64,000 bases of DNA, from assembly GCA_037439785.1 (NCBI GenBank), contig JBBIVJ010000001.1, positions 1 through 64,000 on the forward strand, read 5' to 3'. This DNA is from DSVZ01 sp037439785 (lineage in GTDB: Bacteria; Verrucomicrobiota; Verrucomicrobiia; Limisphaerales; J093). A program made the position numbers and the translations under genes. Below the pieces are notes generated by a model. The model saw nothing but the letters and a program-made list of their open reading frames with translations, ran no database searches and had not been told where the DNA came from. Numbering within the stretch: position 1 is the first letter of the stretch; every line of letters starts with the position of its first letter. Below are positions 16,080-23,975 of this stretch, one piece after another.

Positions 16080-16730
16080 GTGAACTGTCCGGCTCGATTC
16101 CCCGACGCGGCCGCGTCCCGACCCCGCTCCGGGCGGCGGGCGGCCGGCCTGATGGGGCTGTGGCTCCTCCTGGCCGCCGCCACGGGGTGCGCGCCCGCGC
16201 CCGGCGGCTTGCACGCCGTCCACGACGACCTGGCGGAAGTCCTGCCCGGGGATTGGCAAACCCACGTCCGCGTCAGCGCCGGCCACGGCTGGCTGGCGCT
16301 GGCCCGGGCCGCGCTGGCCGTGGCGGGAGCCGACCCGCAGGCCCGGGCTGCCGCCCGCGCGGTCCGCGACTTCAAGGTCAGCATCCTGCGCTCGGCCTCG
16401 ACGTCTCCTCCCAGCGGTACGCTGGCCGACGCCCTCGAGCCGCCCCTGCGCCGGCAGGGCTGGGAACGGAACGTGGTGGTCCGGGAAGGCCCCGACCTCG
16501 TGGCGGTGTACACGCAGCCGGCGGCGGCCGACGCCCGCCGGCTGCCCCTCTGTGTGTGGGTGTGGACCGAGCGCAAGCTGGTGGTGGTGACGGCACAGGG
16601 CGACCTCCAGGCGGTGGCGGCGCTGGTGGACGAACACTTATCCGCGACCGCGCGCGAGCCGCACCCGGCCGGCGCCCGCCACTTGTTCGCCGCCTGGCGG
16701 GGAGAAGGAGCAGGTCAGGAACGACGCTGA
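16080..16730 (+). CDS. Putative lipoprotein, possible paralogue of the DUF4252-like protein
   Basis: 216 residues. A basic N-terminus, a hydrophobic stretch and a lipobox-like LAAATGC with the Cys near residue 37 suggest a lipoprotein. The mature part has AVRDFKVSILR, a VYTQP segment and WVWTERKLVVVTAQGDLQAV, in the same order as the hydrophobic strands of the preceding DUF4252-like protein, so the two may be diverged duplicates. The GTG start lies 22 nt after the previous stop, implying one operon. No function can be assigned. Confidence 0.6.
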   Translation: MNCPARFPDAAASRPRSGRRAAGLMGLWLLLAAATGCAPAPGGLHAVHDDLAEVLPGDWQTHVRVSAGHGWLALARAALAVAGADPQARAAARAVRDFKVSILRSASTSPPSGTLADALEPPLRRQGWERNVVVREGPDLVAVYTQPAAADARRLPLCVWVWTERKLVVVTAQGDLQAVAALVDEHLSATAREPHPAGARHLFAAWRGEGAGQERR

Positions 16731-16739
16731 GGCGGGCGG

Positions 16740-17711
16740 TCAATCCTCGTAACCGCGGGGGTGGCGCCGATGCCACTCCCAGGCGCTGGCCACGATCCCC
16801 CGCAGCCCGGGGAAGCAGGGGGTCCAACCCAGTTCGCGCCGGGCCTTGTCCGCGGCCGCCACCAGCCGGGGCGGGTCACCCGGGCGCCGGGGCCGCTCGA
16901 CCACGGGGATGCGCGTGCCGGCAACTACCTCGCACATCCGCACCACCTCGCGGACCGAATAGCCGGTGCCGTTGCCCAGGTTGAAAAAGCCGCTGGCGTC
17001 GGGCTCCAGCGCCCGCAGGTGCGCGTCGGCCAGGTCCCGGATGTGGATGTAGTCGCGGATGCAGGTGCCGTCGGGGGTGGGGTAGTCGGTGCCGTAGATT
17101 TCGCAATGCGGCGCCTGGCCGAGGGCCACCTTGAGGACGTTGGGGATGAGGTGGGTTTCGACGCGGTGATGTTCGCCGCAGCGGGCGGTGGCGCCGGCGG
17201 CGTTGAAGTAGCGGAAAGCCACGAAGTCCAGCCCGTGAATCTGCCGGTACCAGCCGAGCATTTTCTCGAACATGAGCTTGGACTCGCCGTAGGGGTTGAT
17301 CGGCCGCTGGGGGAGGTCCTCGGTGATGGGTACCCGCTCCGGTGGTCCGTAGGTGGCACAGGTCGAGCTGAACACCAACTTGCGCACACCCGCCGACACC
17401 GCGGCATCCAGCAGGTTCAACCCCCAGGCCACGTTGTTGCGAAAATACTTTGAGGGCCGGGTCATGGACTCGCTCACCAGGGCGTGGGCGGCGAAGTGTA
17501 CAATGGCCTCGGCGCCACTGCTCTTGACCACCTCGCCCACCGCCTCGCGCTGGCTCAGGCACAGCTCGACCAGCCGCGCCCGCGGGTCCACCGCCCCGCG
17601 ATGGCCCTCGCTGAGGTTGTCGAGCACCGTGACCACGTGCCCCGCCTCGCACAACAACTCCACACAGGCCGATCCGATATAGCCCGCGCCGCCGCTAACC
17701 AACACATTCAC
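16740..17711 (-). CDS. galE: UDP-glucose 4-epimerase
   Basis: 323 residues of the extended short-chain dehydrogenase family. The NAD-binding GGAGYIGS is at the N-terminus, SSTCATYG carries the catalytic Ser/Thr, and YGESK (about 138-142) carries the Tyr and Lys. RYFNAAGA and GTDYPTPDGTCIRDYIHI are GalE signatures. It interconverts UDP-glucose and UDP-galactose for surface polysaccharide or galactose use. The start is GTG at 17711, fixed by the -10 box 6 nt upstream. It is divergent from trpD. Confidence 0.94.
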   Translation of the reverse strand: MNVLVSGGAGYIGSACVELLCEAGHVVTVLDNLSEGHRGAVDPRARLVELCLSQREAVGEVVKSSGAEAIVHFAAHALVSESMTRPSKYFRNNVAWGLNLLDAAVSAGVRKLVFSSTCATYGPPERVPITEDLPQRPINPYGESKLMFEKMLGWYRQIHGLDFVAFRYFNAAGATARCGEHHRVETHLIPNVLKVALGQAPHCEIYGTDYPTPDGTCIRDYIHIRDLADAHLRALEPDASGFFNLGNGTGYSVREVVRMCEVVAGTRIPVVERPRRPGDPPRLVAAADKARRELGWTPCFPGLRGIVASAWEWHRRHPRGYED

Positions 17712-17717
17712 CGCCCC

Positions 17718-17747
17718 ACCCTACCGGCCCGGCCCCCGGCCGCTCAA
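17718..17747 (-). promoter_or_regulatory. galE promoter, predicted leaderless
   Basis: On the minus strand TTGAGC (17747-17742), 18 nt, TAGGGT (17723-17718), then 6 nt to the GTG start at 17711. Confidence 0.5.
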
Positions 17748-17808
17748 CGCGGAAAGCCGCCGCTTGGACTTGTCCGGCCCGCCACCGCCCGGCACTTTGG
17801 GTCGTACC

Positions 17809-18864
17809 ATGCTCGCCGAGCTCATCGCCCGACTCCGTGACGGTGCCGCCTTGTCTCCCGCCCAGATCGCCGGGGCGCTGACGGCCCTGACCGATGAAGC
17901 GCAGCCGGTCGAGACCCGGGCCGCGTTCCTCCTGGCCCTGGCCGACAAGGGCGAGACGCCCGAGGAAATCCTCGGCTTTGCCGCCGGCCTGCGGGAACGG
18001 GCGGTGCCGGTGCCGGTCACCCCCAAAACGCGCGCGCGAGGGGTGCTGGATGTGGTGGGCACCGGCGGCGACCGCCTGGGCACGATCAACCTCTCCACCG
18101 CGGCCGCCCTGCTGGCCGCCGCCGCCGGCGTGCCCGTGGCCAAGCACGGCAACCGCGCGGTCACCTCCCGGTCCGGCAGCGCGGATGTTCTGGCAGCCCT
18201 GGGTCTGCCCATCGAACTGCCGCCGGCCGAGGCGGCCGCCGTGCTGGAGCGCCGCGGTTTCGTCTTCCTGCTGGCGCCGCGCTACCACCCCGCCTTCCGC
18301 ACCGTGGCCCCCGTCCGGCAGTGGTGCGCTGCCCGTGGCCGGCACACCCTGTTCAACCTGCTGGGGCCGCTGCTCAACCCCGCCCGCCCGGACTTCCAGC
18401 TCCTGGGCGTGCCCGAGCCGCGCTGGTGCGAACCCTTTGCCCGCGTGCTCCAGAGCCTGGGCATCCACCGCGGCCTGGTGGTCTGCGGAGAGGCCGGCCC
18501 TGATGCTCACGGCCGGCCCCGGTACCTCGACGAAATTTCGCCGCTGGGCGAAACCACCCTCGCCAGCTACCTGCCCGGCGGTGCGGTCCAGGTCACCCGC
18601 CTCAACCCGCGGGACTTCCCCCTCCAGGTCGCCCGCCTCGCAGACCTGCAGGGCGGCGACGCCGCGGCCAACGCCGCCATTCTGCGGGCCATCTTCGCCG
18701 GCACCGACCGCGGCCCCCGGCGGGACGCGGTGCTGCTGAACGCGGCCGGCGCCCTGTACGTGGCCGGCCGGGCAGCGTCGTTTTACGACGGCTGGGTCGA
18801 GGCGGAAGCGCTGCTCGATTCCGGGGCCGCCGCGCGCAAGCTGGAGGAGTTGACAGCCCCCTGA
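17809..18864 (+). CDS. trpD: Anthranilate phosphoribosyltransferase
   Basis: 351 residues. It transfers phosphoribose from PRPP to anthranilate in tryptophan synthesis. The PRPP loop VVGTGGDR (about 81-88), KHGNRAVTSRSGSADVL, and FNLLGPLLNPA are family hallmarks. The ATG at 17809 gives a normal N-terminus; a TTG at 17764 would add 15 Pro/Gly-rich residues. No other trp gene is nearby, so the pathway is scattered. TTGTCC (17770), 17 nt, CACTTT (17793) is a weak possible promoter. Confidence 0.94.
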   Translation: MLAELIARLRDGAALSPAQIAGALTALTDEAQPVETRAAFLLALADKGETPEEILGFAAGLRERAVPVPVTPKTRARGVLDVVGTGGDRLGTINLSTAAALLAAAAGVPVAKHGNRAVTSRSGSADVLAALGLPIELPPAEAAAVLERRGFVFLLAPRYHPAFRTVAPVRQWCAARGRHTLFNLLGPLLNPARPDFQLLGVPEPRWCEPFARVLQSLGIHRGLVVCGEAGPDAHGRPRYLDEISPLGETTLASYLPGGAVQVTRLNPRDFPLQVARLADLQGGDAAANAAILRAIFAGTDRGPRRDAVLLNAAGALYVAGRAASFYDGWVEAEALLDSGAAARKLEELTAP

Positions 18865-18917
18865 GCCGCGGCACGTTCGCGGCGGAAACGGCCGGCGTGC
18901 CCGGCCGCACCCACTGC

Positions 18918-19211
18918 ATGAAACCGCTGCCCCCTGCCGAGATCAAAGCCCGGCTGGCCGAGGTGCCCGGCTGGTCGCGCGCCCGCCAAACCCTGCGGCG
19001 CCCCTACCGCTTCGCGGACTTCGCGGCCGCCATGAAGTTCGTCAATGCCGTGGCCCGCGCGGCCGAAAAGGCCCAACACCATCCCGATTTCGAGATTCGC
19101 TGGAACCAGGTGACCCTGACCCTGACCACCCACGACGCCGGCGGCCTGACCGCGCGGGATTTTGAGCTGGCGCGGCGCTGCGATGTCCTGGCCGCCCGTC
19201 AGGGCGGTTGA
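18918..19211 (+). CDS. Pterin-4a-carbinolamine dehydratase
   Basis: 97 residues, the normal size. The family motif is present: AEKAQHHPDFEIRWNQVTL with the adjacent His pair, followed by LTTHDAGGLTARDFELA. It dehydrates 4a-hydroxytetrahydropterin, usually recycling the cofactor of aromatic amino-acid hydroxylases; in bacteria lacking those it may have another role. The ATG at 18918 is preferred over GTG 18897. It follows trpD by 53 nt and may be co-transcribed. Confidence 0.9.
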   Translation: MKPLPPAEIKARLAEVPGWSRARQTLRRPYRFADFAAAMKFVNAVARAAEKAQHHPDFEIRWNQVTLTLTTHDAGGLTARDFELARRCDVLAARQGG

Positions 19212-19257
19212 GCCGGACCGGCGCGCGGGCCCCGGGCCGGGCCGGCGCCCCCCCACC

Positions 19258-20070
19258 TCACATCTGGCCGGCGCGCTGCAGCGGGTCCCAGTAACGGGAA
19301 TTGATCAGGCCCTGCTTGTCGCCGAAGGCCGGGTCGCGCGGCGGGTTGATCCGCCCGTCTTTGCGGGCCTCGGCGTGGCCGTCACTGAAGCCCACCACGC
19401 CCACCGAGCGGTGGCGGTTGGGGTCCACTCCTTCGTAGCCCTGAATCTGACTGTTGGCCCGGATGGGGCCCATGTAGGACCAGGGCCACCAGCAACTGCT
19501 GCTCCACATGCCGTCGGCCTTGGGCATCGAGTCGGCCACGACGAAGCAATCAGCCGGGCTGACGATGGCCGAGCGCTTGAACCAGGGGCTGGAGACGAAG
19601 CGGATGCCGCCGACGGTGAGGGTTTCCTCGTTGTTGTAGGGCCAGCGGTTCAGGAACCAGGAGTTGTAGCCGTAGCCGACCTTGTGGCAGTCGAATTTCC
19701 ATTCCCACAGCACGCCGTTGTCCAGCCGCTTGCCCTTGATGGAGGGGCAGCGGAAGAGGTTCGAGCGACCCTCGGCGTAGCCCACGATCACGGTGCCCCA
19801 CCAGTTGGTGCGGGAGGGCGGCTCGTCGGCCGTGTTGAGCCCGTGGTTGCGGTGGGCGGGGAAGACGTCGCGGTTGTCGTCGGTGTACAACTGCATGAAC
19901 AGGTTGATCTGTTTGACATTGTTCAGGCAGGAGGTGCGCTGGCCCTTGGCCTTGGCCAGGCTCAGCGCCGGCAGCAGCATGCCGGCCAGGATGGCAATGA
20001 TGGCAATCACCACCAGCAGCTCGATGAGGGTGAAACCCCGGGAAGCGCGGAGAGAGGAAAGACGGTTCAT
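19258..20070 (-). CDS. Type II secretion-like pseudopilin (prepilin N-terminal methylation)
   Basis: 270 residues. The N-terminus has the prepilin peptidase site RGFTLIELLVVIAIIAILAG at about residues 12-31, then AKAKGQRTSCLNNVKQI, the hallmark of the very large H-x9-DG family of Verrucomicrobiota/Planctomycetota. The C-terminal FSDGHAEARKDG is the modified terminal motif. These proteins are exported and assembled or anchored at the inner membrane; individual roles are unknown. The ATG at 20070 gives a short leader. A start at 20190 would add 40 residues and is less likely. Confidence 0.9.
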   Translation of the reverse strand: MNRLSSLRASRGFTLIELLVVIAIIAILAGMLLPALSLAKAKGQRTSCLNNVKQINLFMQLYTDDNRDVFPAHRNHGLNTADEPPSRTNWWGTVIVGYAEGRSNLFRCPSIKGKRLDNGVLWEWKFDCHKVGYGYNSWFLNRWPYNNEETLTVGGIRFVSSPWFKRSAIVSPADCFVVADSMPKADGMWSSSCWWPWSYMGPIRANSQIQGYEGVDPNRHRSVGVVGFSDGHAEARKDGRINPPRDPAFGDKQGLINSRYWDPLQRAGQM

Positions 20071-20381
20071 GGTTCGGTCCAGCAAGGCGGCGGCTCCGGC
20101 GTCGGTCAGGGCTCGGCGGGCCCCGGACTGAGGGGCCGGGACCGGCCGAAGGGCGCTCACGCCCGGAGCCCTGCCGAGGGGTGTTTTCATGGCCTCAGTG
20201 GATGGCCGCCATTAAATCGCGGCCCGGCATCTTTTCAAGGGGGCATTTCACCGCACAGGGGCGAAAGGCGGCGCGTCGGCAGATTGTCCGCCACGTCTGC
20301 GCGGCGGCGGCGCCCCGGCCCCGACAGCCAGTCGGTCGTCGCGCGGGGGGGCGTCGAGCGGCCCCACGCTTAAGCCCCCTT

Positions 20382-20619
20382 CGCCGATTGGCAATCGGCG
20401 ATACAGCAGGCTGGCAGCCTGCGCTACGCCGCCGGCCAGTAGCCCCCGGCGTGAGCCGGCGGACACAAACTCCGCCGCGTGACCGCGGCGGCGACCGGGA
20501 ACCGGTATCCGGCACCCGGCATCCGGCATCTGAATCTGAACCCTTGCCGAGTTCCCGATTCCCCAACTTCGGCGCCCGGAATTGGGACTTGCGCCTTCGG
20601 CCTTCGGACTTCGGCCTTT
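20382..20619. repeat. Composite repeat: palindrome pair, GC hairpin and heptamer arrays
   Basis: Most structure in the gap 20071-20730 lies here. In order: CGCCGATT-GGC-AATCGGCG (20382-20400), GCAGGCT-GGC-AGCCTGC (20406-20422), a GCCGG/CCGGC pair to about 20450, the hairpin CCGCCGCG-TGAC-CGCGGCGG (20472-20491), a 7-bp array of GGCATCC type (20504-20541) and a second 7-bp array of CTTCGGM type (20594-20619). The same order recurs at 62884-63008. I see no gene in the rest of the gap. Confidence 0.85.
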
Positions 20620-20730
20620 GCCCCCCGGCGCCGGGCCGAAGCTCACTTGCCCGACCCGGGGCGGGCCGGCAGACTCCGGGTGTGGAGGGCGGCAGCGGCA
20701 GCACCGACCCGCCCGGCCGCGCATCCTGTC

Positions 20731-21855
20731 ATGTCCCCCGCCCGCCTGCTGTCCGAACTCATCCGCCGCCCCAGCGTCAATCCCGCCTTTCTGCCGCCCG
20801 GCGATCCGCGGGCGGGGGAGGCGCGGGTGGCCGGGTTCCTCGCAGAGCGGGCGCGCGCCCTGGGATTGCGCGTCCGCCGTCAACCCCTGGGTGGCGGCCG
20901 CGCCAACCTCCTGCTCACCCTCCCCCCCACCCACCGCCCGCAATTGCGTGTGCTGCTGGCGCCGCACCTGGACACGGTCGGCGCGGACCCCGCCCAACTG
21001 CGGCCGGTCACCCGCCACGACCGCGTGTACGGCCGGGGGGCCTGCGACACCAAGGGCAGCGTGGCGGCCATGTTTTGCGCGCTGGCAGCGGTGACCCGCG
21101 CCGCCCGCCGCCCGGCCCGCACGGAGATCGTGCTGGCCGCCCTCGCCGACGAGGAGGATGCCCAACGCGGTTCCCGGGCCCTGGTCGCCTCCGGGTTCAC
21201 CGCCGACCTGGCCCTCGTGGGAGAACCCACCGGCCTGCGCGCCGTCACCGCCCACAAGGGCGACCTGTGGTTGCGCCTGGAAACCCGCGGCCGCGCCGCC
21301 CACGGCGCCCGCCCCGCCCTGGGCCGCAATGCCGTCCTGGCCATGGCCCGCGTCGTGACGCTGCTCGAGACCGAGTACGCCGCCGCCCTGCGCGGCCGCT
21401 CCCATCCCTTGCTGGGACCCGCCACGGTCAACGTGGGCGTCATCACCGGCGGCCGCCAGCCCAACATCGTGCCCGACCACTGCGCGATCCAGGTGGACCG
21501 CCGCACCCTGCCCGGGGAAACCCTGGCCGGCGTGCGCCGCGAAATCCTGACCCTGCTCGCCCGCCACGGCTGCCGTGCCACCGTCACGTCCCTCAAGGCC
21601 GTCACCTGCCCGCCGCTGGAGACCGACCCCGACCTCCCGCTGGTGCAGCGTTTCCTCGACGTCCTCGGCCAGCGCACACCGGCGGGGGCGGATTATTTTT
21701 GTGACGCCGCGGTGCTCAGCGCCGGCGGCATCCCCAGTGTGGTGTTCGGCCCGGGCCACATTGCCCAGGCCCACACCGCGGCGGAATGGGTGGGAGTGGC
21801 GGCGTTGAATCGCGCCAGCGCGGCGCTCACGCGCTTTCTGGCCACGCTGCCCTGA
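20731..21855 (+). CDS. M20 family metallopeptidase, ArgE/DapE-type deacylase
   Basis: 374 residues. A dinuclear-zinc amidohydrolase: the metal His is in APHLDTV (about residues 76-82), the bridging Asp in GRGACDTKGS (about 101-110), the general-base Glu in ADEEDAQRG, then LVGEPTGL, and the dimerisation domain around AHGARPALG. The distal His is in GPGHIAQAHT. Members remove acyl groups from acetylornithine, succinyl-diaminopimelate or related compounds. Acetylornithine deacetylase would fit with argA in this window, but the substrate cannot be fixed from sequence. The ATG at 20731 begins the conserved core. Confidence 0.88.
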   Translation: MSPARLLSELIRRPSVNPAFLPPGDPRAGEARVAGFLAERARALGLRVRRQPLGGGRANLLLTLPPTHRPQLRVLLAPHLDTVGADPAQLRPVTRHDRVYGRGACDTKGSVAAMFCALAAVTRAARRPARTEIVLAALADEEDAQRGSRALVASGFTADLALVGEPTGLRAVTAHKGDLWLRLETRGRAAHGARPALGRNAVLAMARVVTLLETEYAAALRGRSHPLLGPATVNVGVITGGRQPNIVPDHCAIQVDRRTLPGETLAGVRREILTLLARHGCRATVTSLKAVTCPPLETDPDLPLVQRFLDVLGQRTPAGADYFCDAAVLSAGGIPSVVFGPGHIAQAHTAAEWVGVAALNRASAALTRFLATLP

Positions 21856-21917
21856 ACGGCCGTTTCAACGCGCGGGCGCGTGGTCGGCGACGTGCCCCGC
21901 CACGTCCGGAGCGAGGG

Positions 21918-21965
21918 GCCGCCGCGTCACCGCGGCGGCTGGCGGCATCTGGCATCCGCCCGCCG
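21918..21965. repeat. GC hairpin and short heptamer module
   Basis: GCCGCCGCG-TCAC-CGCGGCGGC (21918-21939) is a 9-bp perfect stem, followed by a GGCATCY run. It is the same module as at 20472 and 32902, here without the palindrome pair. The rest of 21856-22028 shows no gene and becomes less GC-rich just before the redox operon. Confidence 0.75.
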
Positions 21966-22028
21966 GCCTCCCTCCCCGCCAAAAAACGGCAAGACTTGAG
22001 CAAAAGGCACGTAGTGAAGGGAGCCGCC

Positions 22029-22115
22029 ATGACAAAGCTTGACCTGAGTCAGGCCAAGCAAGGCAGGGGGCTTGCCGACGCCGGCACGAAAGCTGATAGT
22101 ACACGGAGTCCATGA
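22029..22115 (+). CDS. Small leader ORF of the redox operon (28 aa)
   Basis: 28 residues (MTKLDLSQAKQGRGLADAG..., ending STRSP), charged and without a membrane segment. An AAGGGAG ribosome site lies at the ideal distance before the ATG, one of the best in the window, and the stop overlaps the next ATG (ATGA). This could be a genuine micro-protein or a translated leader that couples expression of the operon. I do not recognise it. Confidence 0.4.
   Translation: MTKLDLSQAKQGRGLADAGTKADSTRSP
22072..22100 (+). promoter_or_regulatory. Possible promoter within the leader ORF
   Basis: TTGCCG (22072-22077), 17 nt, GATAGT (22095-22100), then 11 nt to the ATG at 22112. It lies inside the 28-codon ORF, so it and that ORF may be alternative ways to start the operon. 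Confidence 0.3.
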
Positions 22116-22354
22116 CGAAGGGTTTGAATCCCAGAGCGGCGGACCGCCGGGAGTTCCTCCGTGCCTGTGGACGTTGGAGCGCGCTGGCGTTGCTGACCGG
22201 CAGCGTCGCGGCCCTGGTCCGCACGGGGCGGGTGCGTGCCCGGTCGGCCGCGTGCCGGGAGCCGCGTCCCTGCGGCGGATGCGCGCTGGCGGCGGGGTGT
22301 GACCTGCCGGCGGCCCGCGCCGCGCTGGGGCTTTCCTCTGGAGGTGCTGCATGA
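22112..22354 (+). CDS. Small Tat-exported Cys-motif protein
   Basis: 80 residues. The N-terminus has a twin-arginine signal (RREFLRACGRW then a hydrophobic stretch to about residue 36). The short mature part carries four Cys spaced C-x5-C-x2-C-x5-C (about residues 48-63), a plausible iron-sulfur or metal site. ATGA overlaps on both sides place it firmly in the operon. It may be a small electron carrier feeding the NapG-like ferredoxin; the family is unknown to me. Confidence 0.6.
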   Translation: MTKGLNPRAADRREFLRACGRWSALALLTGSVAALVRTGRVRARSAACREPRPCGGCALAAGCDLPAARAALGLSSGGAA

Positions 22355-23388
22355 AACTGTCTCCCCGTCTGCCCCGGTTGAGTCGTCGCCAGTTCCTGCG
22401 CACGGGCGGAGGGCTGGGCCTGCTGGGGCTTTGCTGGAAGGGGCCGGCGGCGGCGCGCGCCGCCGCGGCGAACCGGCCCAACCCCTGGGCCTATGATGTC
22501 AGCCGCTACGAAACCACCGACCCGCAATGGATCGGCTACCGCGAGGCGCGGCGGTTTGCGGCGCCGCGACCGGACGCCCGCCGGCTGGCCTGCGGGCCGG
22601 AAGGCCGGTTGTGGATCGGTGCCGGCCCGGCGGTGATCGCGGTGGACGAGGCCGGCGGGGTGGTGACCGAGATGACCGTGTCCGGCCCGGTCCGTTGCCT
22701 GGCCGTGGCGCCGGAGGGGACGGTGTACGCCGGGCTGCGGGACCACGTGGTGGTGTTCGACGGGCAGGGGACCCGCCAGACCGTCTGGGAGGCCCCCCCG
22801 GGCCGGGTGTGGCTCAGTGGCCTGCTGGCCACGGCCGGGGCGGTGTTCGCCGCCGATTCCGGCAACCGCGTCATCTGGTACCACGACCACACCGGCCGGA
22901 TCCTCGGGCGCATCGGCGACAAAGACCCGGGTCGGGGCATCCCTGGCCTGGCCCTGCCCAGCCCGCACCTGGATGTGGAACTGCATCCGGACGGCCGGCT
23001 GCGGGTCAACAACGCCGGCCGGCACCTGGTCGAGACCTACACCGTCGAGGGCGAGCGCCTGGCCGCCTGGGGCAAGCCCGGCATGGGCCTGGCCTCCTTC
23101 TGCGGCTGCTGTAATCCCATCGCCCTGGCCGTCCTGCCCGACGGCCGCATTGTCACCGCTGAAAAAGGCCTGCCCCGCGTCAAGGTCTATCACCCGGACG
23201 GCCGCCTCGATTGCGTGGTGGCCGGCGTGGAAAGCTTCCCCGAAAACCTCCGCGCCACGCAGGGCGAGTCGCGCAACGACACCCTGAACCTGAGCCTGGA
23301 CGTGGTGGCCGACCCCGGGGGACGGATTATCATCCTCGACCCGGTCAGCGCCACAGTGCGGGTGATGATTCCCACCCCGCGCACTTGA
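22351..23388 (+). CDS. Tat-exported NHL-like beta-propeller protein
   Basis: 345 residues. The Tat signal is SRRQFLRTGGGLGLLGL near residues 9-25. The rest is a six-bladed propeller of NHL/SMP-30 type with blades such as RRLACGPEGRLWIG, AVLPDGRIVTAEKG and VVADPGGRIIILD. A FCGCCNP motif near residues 250-256 is unusual for an NHL protein and could bind a metal or iron-sulfur cluster. It is exported folded, possibly with a cofactor, and is likely periplasmic. It overlaps the preceding gene by ATGA. Function unknown; context suggests an electron-transfer partner or scaffold. Confidence 0.75.
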   Translation: MKLSPRLPRLSRRQFLRTGGGLGLLGLCWKGPAAARAAAANRPNPWAYDVSRYETTDPQWIGYREARRFAAPRPDARRLACGPEGRLWIGAGPAVIAVDEAGGVVTEMTVSGPVRCLAVAPEGTVYAGLRDHVVVFDGQGTRQTVWEAPPGRVWLSGLLATAGAVFAADSGNRVIWYHDHTGRILGRIGDKDPGRGIPGLALPSPHLDVELHPDGRLRVNNAGRHLVETYTVEGERLAAWGKPGMGLASFCGCCNPIALAVLPDGRIVTAEKGLPRVKVYHPDGRLDCVVAGVESFPENLRATQGESRNDTLNLSLDVVADPGGRIIILDPVSATVRVMIPTPRT

Positions 23389-23402
23389 CGTTGCCGCCCG
23401 CC

Positions 23403-23975
23403 ATGACCCCCTCCCCCGGCCCGCCCTTGAACCGCCGCCAGTTCCTGCGCGACAGCGCGCGCGTGGCGGCGTGGACCGGCCTGGGCACGCTGTTCGGCCT
23501 GGCGGCGCCGCGCGTCGCCCAGGGGCAGAAATACGTCTGGCAGATTGACCCGGCGCGCTGTGTCTATTGCGGCCTGTGCGCCACGGCCTGCGTGCTCGAG
23601 CCCTCGGCGGTCAAGTGCGTGCAGAGCTACCCCATCTGCGGCTACTGCGACCTGTGCACCGGCTACTTCGTACCGGAGCCCAACGCCCTGAACACCGGCG
23701 CGGAGAACCAGGTCTGCCCCACCGGCGCCATCGAGCGGCGGTTCATCGAGGACCCGTACTACGAGTACAACATCAAGGAGGACCTCTGCATCGGCTGCGC
23801 CCGCTGCGTCGAGGGCTGCACCCGCTTCGGCAACGGCTCCTTCTACCTCCAGGTCCGCCACGACCGCTGCCTCAACTGCAACGAATGCTCGATTGCCCGC
23901 GTCTGCGCCGGCGATGCCTTCCGGCACGTACCCGCCGACCAGCCGTACTACATCAAGACCACCGCCCACGCATGA
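23403..23975 (+). CDS. Tat-exported 4Fe-4S ferredoxin, NapG/MauM type
   Basis: 190 residues. A twin-arginine signal (NRRQFLRDSARVAAW, about residues 10-24) precedes a ferredoxin core with about four 4Fe-4S motifs: CVYCGLCATAC, ICGYCDLC with CPTGAIE, CIGCARCVEGC and CLNCNECSIARVC. NapG and MauM pass electrons from membrane NapH-type proteins to periplasmic reductases or dehydrogenases. Neither nitrate reductase nor methylamine dehydrogenase is in the window, so the partner differs. The ATGA overlap with the NapH-like gene supports a complex. Confidence 0.85.
   Translation: MTPSPGPPLNRRQFLRDSARVAAWTGLGTLFGLAAPRVAQGQKYVWQIDPARCVYCGLCATACVLEPSAVKCVQSYPICGYCDLCTGYFVPEPNALNTGAENQVCPTGAIERRFIEDPYYEYNIKEDLCIGCARCVEGCTRFGNGSFYLQVRHDRCLNCNECSIARVCAGDAFRHVPADQPYYIKTTAHA

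Noticed and set aside
19258..20190. Longer pseudopilin start at 20190
   Set aside because: It would place the prepilin cleavage site after about 53 residues, much longer than usual leaders.
20382..20541. CRISPR-like repeated hairpins
   Set aside because: Units are not regularly spaced by unique spacers, and no cas gene is present.
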